Below, one piece after another: positions 1-5,701 of a stretch of DNA of 5,701 nucleotides. This DNA comes from JALZHR01 sp036389695. GTDB taxonomy: Bacteria; Acidobacteriota; Blastocatellia; Pyrinomonadales; Pyrinomonadaceae. A program made the translations under genes and the position numbers. The notes beneath the pieces were generated by a model. That model ran no database searches and was not told the DNA's origin. It was given only the letters and a program-made list of their open reading frames with translations. Position 1 is the stretch's first letter, and each line of letters starts with the position of its first letter. The DNA lies in NCBI GenBank assembly GCA_036389695.1, contig DASVWG010000290.1, positions 1 to 5,701 of the forward strand. The letters run 5' to 3'.

Positions 1-476
1 CTTTGGCGGAAGATTTCAGGGCGAATATTGCTGATTATGATTGCGTGAAGCTGGCGATTTGGTTTCACGATGCGATTTATGAGCCGCAGAAAAATGATAA
101 TGAGATTGAGAGCGCGAGGCTTGCCGTGCGAAATCTTTCCGGCTTTGGTTTGCCGGAAAATAAGATTCGAAAAGTCGAAAAGATGATTTTGGCGACCGAA
201 AAGCACGAGGCGGCGAGGCTCGATACGGATGGGAAGTTGTTTTTAGATTTGGATTTATCCATTCTCGGAGCGGGCGAAAAAACTTATAAAAATTATTCGC
301 GCGACATCAGGCTGGAATACTCGTTCGTGCCGGAGGATTTATACCGGAAAAGCCGGAAAAGGATTCTGGAAAATTTTGCGCGGCGCGAATTTATTTATTT
401 TACCGGCGAGGTTCGCGAGCGGTTTGAAGCGGCGGCGCGGCTTAATATCGAAAACGAAATAAAAGAGTTATCATAA
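1..476 (+). CDS. HD-superfamily metal-dependent phosphohydrolase (COG4339-like), 5'-truncated by window edge
   Basis: The reading frame is open from the first base, so the gene starts upstream; the TTG at position 3 is only the first start-like codon in the window. Counting from it, 157 residues are visible. The family is recognised by AIWFHDAIYE at residues 18-27 (the HD dyad is His22-Asp23), NDNEIESA at 31-38, ATEKH at 64-68 (His68), LDLDLSILG at 81-89 (Asp84), and a C-terminal part with IRLEYSFVPEDLY, REFIYFTGE and the AARLNIENEIKEL ending. These match the predicted metal-dependent HD hydrolases of COG4339, usually about 200 residues. The missing N-terminus (roughly 40-50 residues) should hold the first metal-binding His motif. 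HD proteins usually hydrolyse phosphoester bonds using bound divalent metal; the substrate of this subfamily is not known to me. It is probably cytoplasmic, with no membrane segment visible. The stop lies 4 bases before trmFO, so co-transcription is likely. Confidence 0.85.
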   Translation, partial: LAEDFRANIADYDCVKLAIWFHDAIYEPQKNDNEIESARLAVRNLSGFGLPENKIRKVEKMILATEKHEAARLDTDGKLFLDLDLSILGAGEKTYKNYSRDIRLEYSFVPEDLYRKSRKRILENFARREFIYFTGEVRERFEAAARLNIENEIKELS

Positions 477-480
477 AAAA

Positions 481-1824
481 ATGAAGGAAGTTAATGTCAT
501 CGGCGGCGGCTTGGCGGGCGTCGAAGCAGCTTGGCAGGCAGCCGAAAGCGGCGCGAAGGTAAAGCTTTATGAAATGCGTCCCGTGCAGCAGACGCCGGCG
601 CATCGCACCGATAAGCTGGCTGAGATTGTCTGCTCGAATTCGTTGAAAACGGATGAAGCGGGAACCGCGCCGTATCTTTTGAAAGAGGAATTAAGACGCG
701 GAAAATCGCTGGTCATGGAAGCCGCTCATCTGACCAAAATTCCGGCGGGCGCGGCGCTGGCGGTCGACCGTCACAAATTTGCCGAATACATTACCGAGAA
801 AATCGAAAATCATCCGGATATACAAATCGTCCGCGAAGAAGTCCGCGAAATTCCGCCGGATGAAATCGCGATTATCGCGACGGGACCGCTGACGTCTGAA
901 GCGCTGACCGCTGAAATAATGAAGCTGACGGGCGACGACCAGCTTTATTTTTACGATGCGATTGCGCCGATTGTCGCGGCGGATTCGATTGATATGTCGA
1001 TTGCTTTCAAAGCGGCGCGTTACGGCAAAGGCGGCGACGATTACATCAATTGCCCGTTTACGCCGGAGCAATACGCGCATTTTTATAACGAATTGATAAA
1101 CGCCAAATCGGTTCCGCTGAAAAGATTCGAGGAAACGCACTGGTTTGAATCGTGTCTGCCGATTGAAGAAACGGCGCGGCGCGGCGTCGATACTTTGCGC
1201 TTCGCGTGTATGAAGCCGAAAGGCTTGCCCGACCCGAAAACCGGGCGCGAGCCTTATGCGGCGGTTCAGCTCCGGCAGGAAAATCTGATGGCTGATGCTT
1301 ACTCACTTGTCGGTTTTCAGAATCACCTCCGCTACGGCGAGCAGGCGCGCGTTTTGCGTCTGATTCCGGGCTTGGAAAACGCCGAATTTTTGCAGTTCGG
1401 GCAGATTCATCGGAATACTTTTATCAATTCGCCGAAAATCTTAAACGAAACTTTGCAGACGCGGAAAAGCGCGAAACTGTTTTTTGCCGGGCAGATTACG
1501 GGCGTCGAAGGCTACGTCGAATCGGTCGGAACGGGCTGGCTCGCCGGTTTGAACGCGGCGCGGCTGGCGCGAGATGAAAATTTAATCAGCGCGCCGCCCG
1601 CGAGCGCCATCGGCGCGTTGTGTCGTTACGTTTCAAATGTCGAGACGAAAAATTTCCAGCCGGTCAACATTACGTTCGGACTTCTGGAGCCTTTGCCCGC
1701 GGAGCTTCGCAAAAAGCATCGAAATAAACGCGAGCGGCATCAGATACAGGTAGAACTCGCGCTGGAAAGTTGGGACACATGGCTTTTTGAAATCGGTCTG
1801 TCGGAAATGAAAGCGGCGGCTTGA
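481..1824 (+). CDS. trmFO: TrmFO, methylenetetrahydrofolate--tRNA-(uracil-54-C5)-methyltransferase (FADH2-oxidizing)
   Basis: This cytoplasmic flavoenzyme makes 5-methyluridine at position 54 in the tRNA T-loop, taking the carbon from 5,10-methylenetetrahydrofolate and reducing it with FADH2, unlike the SAM-dependent TrmA. At 447 residues it is full length for the family (about 435-470). The N-terminus is a Rossmann FAD site, VIGGGLAG (residues 6-13), followed by YEMRP (30-34) and the family signature IVCSNSLKTDEAG with Cys51. The second conserved cysteine is Cys225 in WFESCLPIEETARRG; these two correspond to the redox/catalytic pair described for the Bacillus enzyme (Cys53/Cys226). The second flavin-binding stretch is FAGQITGVEGYVES (335-348). 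The ATG at 481 puts the glycine loop at the usual distance from the N-terminus, so the start is secure even though there is only a weak purine stretch (AAAAGAG, 461-467) upstream. It follows the HD gene by 4 bases. No key residue is missing. Confidence 0.97.
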   Translation: MKEVNVIGGGLAGVEAAWQAAESGAKVKLYEMRPVQQTPAHRTDKLAEIVCSNSLKTDEAGTAPYLLKEELRRGKSLVMEAAHLTKIPAGAALAVDRHKFAEYITEKIENHPDIQIVREEVREIPPDEIAIIATGPLTSEALTAEIMKLTGDDQLYFYDAIAPIVAADSIDMSIAFKAARYGKGGDDYINCPFTPEQYAHFYNELINAKSVPLKRFEETHWFESCLPIEETARRGVDTLRFACMKPKGLPDPKTGREPYAAVQLRQENLMADAYSLVGFQNHLRYGEQARVLRLIPGLENAEFLQFGQIHRNTFINSPKILNETLQTRKSAKLFFAGQITGVEGYVESVGTGWLAGLNAARLARDENLISAPPASAIGALCRYVSNVETKNFQPVNITFGLLEPLPAELRKKHRNKRERHQIQVELALESWDTWLFEIGLSEMKAAA

Positions 1825-1861
1825 ACCGGCGAAAACAAAAAAGCGAACGAATTATTTCTTG

Positions 1862-2605
1862 ATGGAACCGGAAATTTTATCGCAGATTTTAATCGTCGCG
1901 GCGGTTTTTCTCGTTGCCGTTTTGTATTCTTCGGTCGGGCACGCGGGCGCTTCGGGTTATCTGGCGGTGATGGCGCTTTTGAGCGTCGCGCCGAACGTTT
2001 CGCGACCGACGGCGCTGGTTTTGAATATTTTCGTCGCCGCAATCGCCGCGTTTCAATTTACCCGCGCGGGATTTTTCGACTGGCGGATTTTTCTATCTTT
2101 TGCGGCAGCGTCCGTGCCGTTTGCCTTCGTCGGCGGAATGATTGTTTTGCCGACGAGCGTGCACAAAATTCTTCTCGGCGCGGTTCTTTTAATCGCCGCC
2201 GCGCGGCTGGCGTGGAGCTGGACGGCGGAAGAAAGACAAATCGTCGCGCCTTCCGTTTGGCTGGCTTTGATTCTCGGCGCGCTGATGGGTTTATTGTCGG
2301 GTTTGACGGGCGTCGGCGGCGGGATTTTTTTAACGCCGGTTCTGCTTTTGACCGGCTGGACGGAGACGAAAAAGGCGGCGGGCATCTCGGCGATGTTTAT
2401 TCTGGTCAATTCGATTTCGGGGCTTCTGGGAAATTACGCGCAGATTTCGAATCTGCCGTCGAGCGTCTGGGCGTGGATTGCGGCGGCAATTGCCGGCGGC
2501 TTTATCGGCTCGACGCTCGGCAGTCAAAAATTTAATTCGACGACGCTGCGCCGCGTTTTGTCCGTCGTATTGGTGATTGCGGGTTTGAAACTGATTTTTA
2601 CCTGA
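1862..2605 (+). CDS. TauE/SafE-family sulfite/anion exporter-like permease
   Basis: This is a 247-residue, very hydrophobic protein of the length and layout usual for the TauE/SafE family (about 250 residues, 7-8 membrane helices in two related halves). The first half carries YSSVGHAGASGYLAVMAL (residues 22-39) followed by RPTALVLN; the second carries GLLSGLTGVGGGIFLTP (143-159). These are the paired glycine-rich signatures of the family's internal repeat. Family members move sulfite, sulfoacetate or other organosulfur anions across the inner membrane, but the substrate here cannot be read from sequence, so no gene symbol is given. I chose the ATG at 1862 over the TTG directly before it (1859); the difference is one residue. 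No clear Shine-Dalgarno is visible in the 37-base gap after trmFO. The stop is only 2 bases before the next start, pointing to translational coupling with the VWA protein. No sulfur-metabolism gene lies nearby to support a sulfite role. Confidence 0.9.
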   Translation: MEPEILSQILIVAAVFLVAVLYSSVGHAGASGYLAVMALLSVAPNVSRPTALVLNIFVAAIAAFQFTRAGFFDWRIFLSFAAASVPFAFVGGMIVLPTSVHKILLGAVLLIAAARLAWSWTAEERQIVAPSVWLALILGALMGLLSGLTGVGGGIFLTPVLLLTGWTETKKAAGISAMFILVNSISGLLGNYAQISNLPSSVWAWIAAAIAGGFIGSTLGSQKFNSTTLRRVLSVVLVIAGLKLIFT

Positions 2606-2607
2606 GT

Positions 2608-3690
2608 ATGAAAAAAACTTTTCTCGCAATTTTATTTTTAATTTTCGTCGCGACGGCTTTCGGGCAGAGCGGGCGGATTAAGCCGACGCCGGAAGAATCG
2701 CCTGCGAAAAACCGCGACCGCATCATCTACGTTCCGACTCAATTGCCGAATCCGAAAGCCAAACCAAAACCCACACCGACGCCGACGCCGACGGCGAAAC
2801 CCGCAGACGAAGACGACGGCGAAGTTATCCGCGTCGAATCGGCGCTCGTGCCGATTCCGGTTTCCGTCACGGACGCGCAGGGACGCGCTATAACGACGCT
2901 CAAGCTCGAAGATTTTACGCTCGAAATCGACGGCAAACCGGCGGAAATCAGCGAGCTTTCGCGCTCGACGATGGCGCCCGTCAGGCTTGCGCTTCTTTTC
3001 GACAACAGCTCCAGCGTGCGCGTCGCGCGCGAATTCGAGAAGAAGGCGGCGATTCGATTTTTCCGGCAGGTGATTCGCCCCGAAAAGGATTTGGTCGCGC
3101 TGTTCAGCGTCGCTTCGACGACCGAATTGGAACAGCCGCTGACGAAAGACATTTCATCGCTCGTCAGAGCCATCGAGCTTTTCGCCGAACCGGCGGGCGG
3201 AACGCAGCTTTTAGAGGGCGTTATTCAGGCGGCGGAATATTTGCAGGCTGCCGAAGGTCGGCGCGTTATCGTCATTATGTCGGACGGCGAAGACAATCTG
3301 AGCGATTCGACGCTGGAGCAAACCGTCCGCGCCGCGCAGCTCAATAACTGCCAGATTTACGTGGTGAAAACGACCGAATTTGAAAACGTCAAGCGAACGG
3401 GCGAGCGCATCGGCAATGCCAACGTCATTTTTCTCGCCGCCGAGCGCCGTATGCAGGAACTAGCCCGCCAGACGGGCGGCGCGGTTTATTCGCCGGTTGA
3501 CGAAGACGAGCTCGACGCGGCGTTTACGCGCATTTCCGCCGAGCTTTCCCAGCAGTATATTTTGAGTTATTATCCCGCCGGAGACGAAAAGGACAAGCGC
3601 GGCGAATTTCGCACGATTTCCCTGAAAATCAAAAACCGCGAAAATCTGACCGTCCGCACGCGGAAAGGTTATTATGTTCCGAAGCGGTAA
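2608..3690 (+). CDS. Secreted VWA-domain protein (VWFA-related Acidobacterial domain type)
   Basis: The 360-residue protein starts with a signal peptide: MKK, a hydrophobic core at residues 5-17, and a probable cut after A-F-G (about residue 19). No lipobox cysteine is present, so it should be released into the periplasm or outside. A low-complexity Pro/Lys/Thr linker follows (about 48-66, encoded partly by three exact CCGACG copies at 2776-2793). Next comes a small beta-rich segment, with VPIPVSVTDAQGRAITTL leading into DFTLEIDGKPAEI (102-114), which typically precedes the VWA domain in the Acidobacteria-rich family modelled as TIGR03436. The VWA domain runs from about 125 to 320 with a complete metal-ion-dependent adhesion site: DNSSS (Asp132, Ser134, Ser136), Thr199 in GGTQLL, and Asp226 in MSDGEDN. 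The end, SYYPAGDEKDKRGEFRTISLKIKNR...VRTRKGYY, is also typical. The site suggests metal-dependent protein binding; the partner is unknown. It starts 2 bases after the permease stop. Confidence 0.93.
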   Translation: MKKTFLAILFLIFVATAFGQSGRIKPTPEESPAKNRDRIIYVPTQLPNPKAKPKPTPTPTPTAKPADEDDGEVIRVESALVPIPVSVTDAQGRAITTLKLEDFTLEIDGKPAEISELSRSTMAPVRLALLFDNSSSVRVAREFEKKAAIRFFRQVIRPEKDLVALFSVASTTELEQPLTKDISSLVRAIELFAEPAGGTQLLEGVIQAAEYLQAAEGRRVIVIMSDGEDNLSDSTLEQTVRAAQLNNCQIYVVKTTEFENVKRTGERIGNANVIFLAAERRMQELARQTGGAVYSPVDEDELDAAFTRISAELSQQYILSYYPAGDEKDKRGEFRTISLKIKNRENLTVRTRKGYYVPKR

Positions 3691-3759
3691 ACGTGCGCGG
3701 AACTTTTTCCCGAAATAATTGTCTAATTCGTAAATTGAATTTTCCGCGAGTATAAATTT

Positions 3760-4473
3760 ATGAAAAAATTCTCCGTCCGGCTTTTAGCCTGCTCTTTAGC
3801 CTTTCTGCTCGGCAGCGGCGCGGTTATCGCGTGGCTTTTTTATCAGACAAATAATGTCGGCGAGGTCGCGCCGCCCGCGCCGCTCGTTGCGGATTGCGCC
3901 GCGCCGAAAAATTTTCCCGCGCTGGCGCGTCAAATTCCGGAAATCAAAAAAGGGAAAAGCGGTTATTTTCCGAAAAACGCTTTTGCCGAAGAATGGGCGG
4001 GCGCGGATGATTTTAGGAACGACTGGTATGGAGAATATCTCAGGTGGATGGGTGAAAAATCGCTGCTTGATGCTTCAGACGGCGGCGCGGAAATTTATCG
4101 CTTTTTCTGGCTGCGGAGCTTTGACCGTCCTATTTTCATGCGCGTCGAGCGCCGCGGTAATCGAATCAAATTGTTTACTAAAGAACTAAGTGCGCCACAA
4201 ACAGTTTCGCGCAATTACAGCCGAAATCTTGACCGGACGGAATGGTGCGAGTTTCTCAAATTGCTGCGGCAGGCGGATTACTGGAATTTGCCGACCAGCC
4301 AGCGCGTCGACGGCGTGGACGGAGCGCAGTGGCTTCTCGAAGGCGTCAGAGAAAATCGTTATCATCTCGTTGACCGCTGGACGCCGCAGACGGGCGAGTT
4401 TCGCGAAGCCTGCATTTATCTTTTGCGGCTGTCGGGCGTCGAAATTGATAAACTCGGAGAAGATTTGTATTAA
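3760..4473 (+). CDS. Unrecognised membrane-anchored protein with conserved-looking Trp-rich C-terminal domain
   Basis: I do not recognise a named family. The 237-residue product has a short basic N-terminus (MKKFSVR) and one hydrophobic helix at residues 8-28, after which it is soluble: probably an inner-membrane protein with a periplasmic body, or a protein with an uncut signal. LLAC at 8-11 resembles a lipobox, but it comes before the hydrophobic core, so lipoprotein processing is unlikely. The C-terminal part looks like a compact domain: RTEWCEFLKLL (159-169), DYWNLP (173-178), DGAQWLLEG (187-195), YHLVDRW (201-207) and GEFREACIYLLRLSG (212-226). I have the impression that this W-x-LEG / YH-x-VDRW pattern recurs in uncharacterised bacterial proteins, but I cannot check that here. 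Cysteines at 46, 163 and 218 could form disulfides outside the cytoplasm. The ATG at 3760 gives the membrane helix its correct N-terminal position; only a weak GAG lies upstream. The 69-base gap after the VWA gene allows either read-through or an own promoter. Confidence 0.8.
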   Translation: MKKFSVRLLACSLAFLLGSGAVIAWLFYQTNNVGEVAPPAPLVADCAAPKNFPALARQIPEIKKGKSGYFPKNAFAEEWAGADDFRNDWYGEYLRWMGEKSLLDASDGGAEIYRFFWLRSFDRPIFMRVERRGNRIKLFTKELSAPQTVSRNYSRNLDRTEWCEFLKLLRQADYWNLPTSQRVDGVDGAQWLLEGVRENRYHLVDRWTPQTGEFREACIYLLRLSGVEIDKLGEDLY

Positions 4474-4521
4474 AATCGGCGCGGCGCGAAAATTAAGAAA
4501 AGCAAAAAAACTCCGCAAGCA

Positions 4522-4599
4522 AATTGTCAATTGTCAATTGTTAATTGTAAATTGGTTGACGAAAGATACTGTCAATCAATTTACAATTTATAATTGACA
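4522..4599. repeat. Long AT-rich inverted repeat (29-bp stem) built from degenerate AATTGTN heptamers
   Basis: The left arm (4532-4560) and right arm (4571-4599) are reverse complements at 26 of 29 positions. As RNA on the + strand, two of the three mismatches become G-U pairs and only one is a true mismatch; the loop is 10 bases (GAAAGATACT, 4561-4570). The left arm lies in a 7-base tandem: AATTGTC at 4522-4528 and 4529-4535, AATTGTT at 4536-4542, AATTGTA at 4543-4549, then AATTGGT. The right arm holds the matching heptamers on the other strand. The element fills the middle of the 174-base spacer between the membrane-anchored protein gene and xerC. It is not followed directly by a clean T-run, although a T-rich stretch lies at 4600-4621, so it could weakly terminate transcription. 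It could equally be a miniature palindromic element. The rest of this spacer contains nothing I can support except the xerC ribosome binding site. Confidence 0.8.
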
Positions 4600-4640
4600 T
4601 TTTGCTTTCTGCTTATTTTTTGTACCGAGCGGTTAAAACT

Positions 4641-4644
4641 GGAG
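4641..4644 (+). promoter_or_regulatory. Shine-Dalgarno site of xerC
   Basis: GGAG lies 3 bases before the ATG at 4648. The spacing is short but usable, and this is the clearest ribosome binding site in the window. It decides the xerC start: the frame is also open upstream to a TTG at 4594, but that codon lies inside the hairpin arm and would add an 18-residue extension (MTFCFLLIFC...) that Xer recombinases do not have. Confidence 0.6.
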
Positions 4645-4647
4645 CCT

Positions 4648-5562
4648 ATGCTTGAAGAATATTTGCGACAATTTCTCGAACATCTGCGCTACGAGCGCAA
4701 CGTCAGCGCGCATACCTTGCGAAATTATTCCAGCGATTTGGAGCAGTTTCGCGAATATCTGGCGACCATCGGAAAAATCGGCGACATTCGCGTCAGCGAG
4801 ATTGACCATCTGACGATTCGCGAATGGATGGCTTCCTTGCACGGGCTGAACAAAAAGAAAACTTCGATTGCGCGCAAGCTCGCTTCTTTACGCACATTCT
4901 TTCAATTTCTGGTGCGCGAAGGCGTTCTGGAAACGAATCCCGCCAAACTCGTTTCGACGCCGCGCGTCGAGCGCAAGCTGCCGAATCATCTTTCGATGGA
5001 AGACGCCGTCCGCTTTATCGAAACGCCGGATTTAAACACCGATTTGGGTAAACGCGACCGTGCGATTCTCGAATTTCTCTACGCGACCGGCGTGCGCGTC
5101 GGCGAGCTCGTCAATCTGAATATGAAAGACATAGACTTTCGCGAACGCGTCGCGCGCGTGATGGGCAAAAGAAAAAAACAAAGAATGGTGAATTTTCACG
5201 AGCACGCCCTGCAAGCCCTGATGCATTATCTTTCGGAAACGCGCCCGATTTTTCTGAACAACTGCCCGCCGAGCGAGCGCGACGACCAGGCGGTTTTTTT
5301 AAATTATCAGGGCACGCGCATCACGACGCGCTCGGTCGGGCGAATGGTCGATAAATACATCAAATTATGCGCCGACATTCACGACATCTCGCCGCATAGC
5401 TTGCGTCACTCTTTCGCCACGCACCTTTTGGATTCGGGCGCGGACTTGCGCGACATACAGGAAATGCTCGGGCACGCGCGCCTTTCGACGACGCAGATTT
5501 ACACGCACGTTTCGATGGAAAAATTAATCGAGGTTTACGACCAGTCGCATCCGAAAGCGTAA
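4648..5562 (+). CDS. xerC: Tyrosine recombinase XerC (Xer site-specific recombinase)
   Basis: This 304-residue tyrosine recombinase matches the usual Xer length of about 300. In bacteria, Xer recombinases resolve chromosome dimers at dif sites near the terminus, acting at division with FtsK. The N-terminal SAM-like core-binding domain (about 1-90) begins LEEYLRQFLEHLRYERNVS and includes HTLRNYSSDLEQF. The catalytic domain follows from about 110. All six active-site residues are present: Arg150 in ATGVRVGEL, Lys174 in MGKRKKQR, His250 and Arg253 in PHSLRHSFATHLL, His276 in MLGHARLSTTQ, and the nucleophile Tyr285 in IYTHVS. The Lys174 loop reads GKRKKQR where many Xer proteins have GKGxKxR, a mild difference. 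Whether the protein is XerC, XerD or a lone XerA-type enzyme is not certain from sequence; proximity to trmFO favours XerC, as in the trmFO-xerC pairing of Firmicutes. The start is the ATG preceded by GGAG. No attachment site or phage gene is nearby, which argues against a phage integrase. Confidence 0.93.
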   Translation: MLEEYLRQFLEHLRYERNVSAHTLRNYSSDLEQFREYLATIGKIGDIRVSEIDHLTIREWMASLHGLNKKKTSIARKLASLRTFFQFLVREGVLETNPAKLVSTPRVERKLPNHLSMEDAVRFIETPDLNTDLGKRDRAILEFLYATGVRVGELVNLNMKDIDFRERVARVMGKRKKQRMVNFHEHALQALMHYLSETRPIFLNNCPPSERDDQAVFLNYQGTRITTRSVGRMVDKYIKLCADIHDISPHSLRHSFATHLLDSGADLRDIQEMLGHARLSTTQIYTHVSMEKLIEVYDQSHPKA

Positions 5563-5566
5563 AAAA

Positions 5567-5643
5567 GGCAGAAGCCCGCGCGTCCGGCTTGGGCGCAATA
5601 AGTTTAGCAAGTCTGCGCCACGGCTTTCGCGCGGGCTTCTGCC
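5567..5643. terminator. Perfect 16-bp GC-rich hairpin after xerC (terminator or dispersed palindromic repeat)
   Basis: GGCAGAAGCCCGCGCG (5567-5582) is repeated as an exact reverse complement at 5628-5643. Inside the 45-base loop, GGCGCA (5592-5597) can pair with TGCGCC (5614-5619), giving a two-tier stem with an internal loop of 9 and 8 bases that holds CGGCTT on both sides. Six A residues (5561-5566, overlapping the xerC stop codon) precede the left arm; read on the - strand they form a U-run directly after the hairpin, so it fits a Rho-independent terminator for a leftward gene beyond the window. On the + strand the right arm is followed by TGGATTGATTT, a poor U-tract, so termination of xerC is less certain. 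The large structured loop is unusual for a simple terminator and also fits a mobile palindromic repeat or a small structured RNA. Confidence 0.55.
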
Positions 5644-5647
5644 TGGA

Positions 5648-5674
5648 TTGATTTACACTAAATCTGTTTAAAAT
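5648..5674 (+). promoter_or_regulatory. Weak candidate sigma-70-like promoter for a gene beyond the window
   Basis: TTGATT (5648-5653) and TAAAAT (5669-5674) resemble -35 and -10 hexamers with 4/6 and 5/6 matches, but the spacer is 15 bases, shorter than the preferred 17. TTTACA (5652-5657) with TATGCT (5677-5682) is an alternative at 19 bases. The stretch 5644-5701 has no supported gene and turns AT-rich directly after the hairpin, as expected of a promoter region. This is a suggestion only. Confidence 0.2.
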
Positions 5675-5701
5675 CTTATGCTCTTGGCGCAAAGCCAAAA
5701 A

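Noticed and set aside
691..1306. Long antisense open frames across trmFO
   Set aside because: They overlap a complete, motif-rich trmFO gene on the other strand, and their Arg-rich compositions are typical shadows of GC-biased codons.
2739..3173. Antisense open frame of 144 residues inside the VWA gene
   Set aside because: It is the mirror of the Pro/Thr linker and VWA coding sequence, has a low-complexity Gly/Val tail, and shows no recognisable domain.
3691..3759. Promoter before the membrane-anchored protein gene (TTGTCT near 3719 and TATAAA at 3751)
   Set aside because: The two hexamers are about 26 bases apart, and other pairs are spaced too closely; TATAAA also lies only a few bases before the start codon.
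3784..3795. Lipobox-like LLAC in the membrane-anchored protein
   Set aside because: The cysteine is residue 11 and the hydrophobic stretch follows it, whereas lipoprotein signals need the hydrophobic core before the cysteine.
4190..4597. Alternative + strand frame of 135 residues overlapping the end of the membrane-anchored protein gene
   Set aside because: Most of it lies within the better supported gene, and its end runs through the AATTGT hairpin (QIVNCQLLIVNW), so it is a shadow frame plus repeat.
4589..4599. TATAAT and TTGACA consensus hexamers as an xerC promoter
   Set aside because: They overlap each other within the repeat and neither has a correctly spaced partner hexamer, so they are probably by-products of the AATTGTN repeat.
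4594..4647. Upstream extension of the xerC frame from a TTG at 4594
   Set aside because: The start lies in the hairpin arm, the extra residues are not Xer-like, and the ATG at 4648 has GGAG 3 bases upstream and gives the standard Xer N-terminus.
4648..5562. Phage or integron integrase instead of a housekeeping Xer
   Set aside because: The length, N-terminal motif and catalytic motifs are Xer-like, and no attachment site, tRNA or phage gene is visible nearby.
5360..5698. Antisense open frame of 112 residues covering the xerC end and the hairpin
   Set aside because: It overlaps the catalytic end of xerC and reads through both hairpin arms; no domain is recognisable.

Overview
The window looks like a stretch of chromosome from an Acidobacteriota member, probably of the Blastocatellia/Pyrinomonadaceae type. 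The main clue is a secreted von Willebrand factor A protein of the 'VWFA-related Acidobacterial domain' kind. Supporting clues are frequent GCG, CCG and CGC codons in a medium-GC background, weak or absent Shine-Dalgarno sites, and a TrmFO-type rather than TrmA-type tRNA methyltransferase. This placement is inferred from protein features, not from a marker gene.

All six supported genes are on the + strand. From left to right: (1) the C-terminal part of an HD-superfamily metal-dependent phosphohydrolase (COG4339-like), cut by the window edge; (2) trmFO, the folate- and FAD-dependent tRNA U54 methyltransferase, 4 bases later; (3) a TauE/SafE-family membrane permease after 37 bases; (4) a secreted VWA-domain protein 2 bases after the permease stop; (5) an unrecognised membrane-anchored protein after 69 bases; (6) after a 174-base AT-rich spacer, xerC, a complete tyrosine recombinase with all six catalytic residues. 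Genes 1-4 are packed tightly enough to be one transcription unit. Gene 5 may be read through or have its own promoter. xerC is separated from the rest by a long AT-rich hairpin.

The genes do not form an obvious single pathway. trmFO (tRNA modification) and xerC (chromosome dimer resolution) are neighbours in many bacteria, for example the topA-trmFO-xerC-hslV-hslU region of Bacillus. Here they lie on the same strand but are separated by three envelope-related genes, which suggests an old neighbourhood with an insertion.

The most notable non-coding structures are two hairpins that bracket xerC. One (4532-4599) has a 29-bp near-perfect stem built from a degenerate 7-base AATTGTN repeat. The other (5567-5643) has a perfect 16-bp GC-rich stem just after the xerC stop, with an A-run on its left that would be a U-run for leftward transcription. 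Both could be copies of dispersed palindromic elements, but that cannot be tested from one window. I found no CRISPR array, tRNA, rRNA, insertion sequence or convincing new multi-gene system; most of the window is ordinary housekeeping and envelope sequence.
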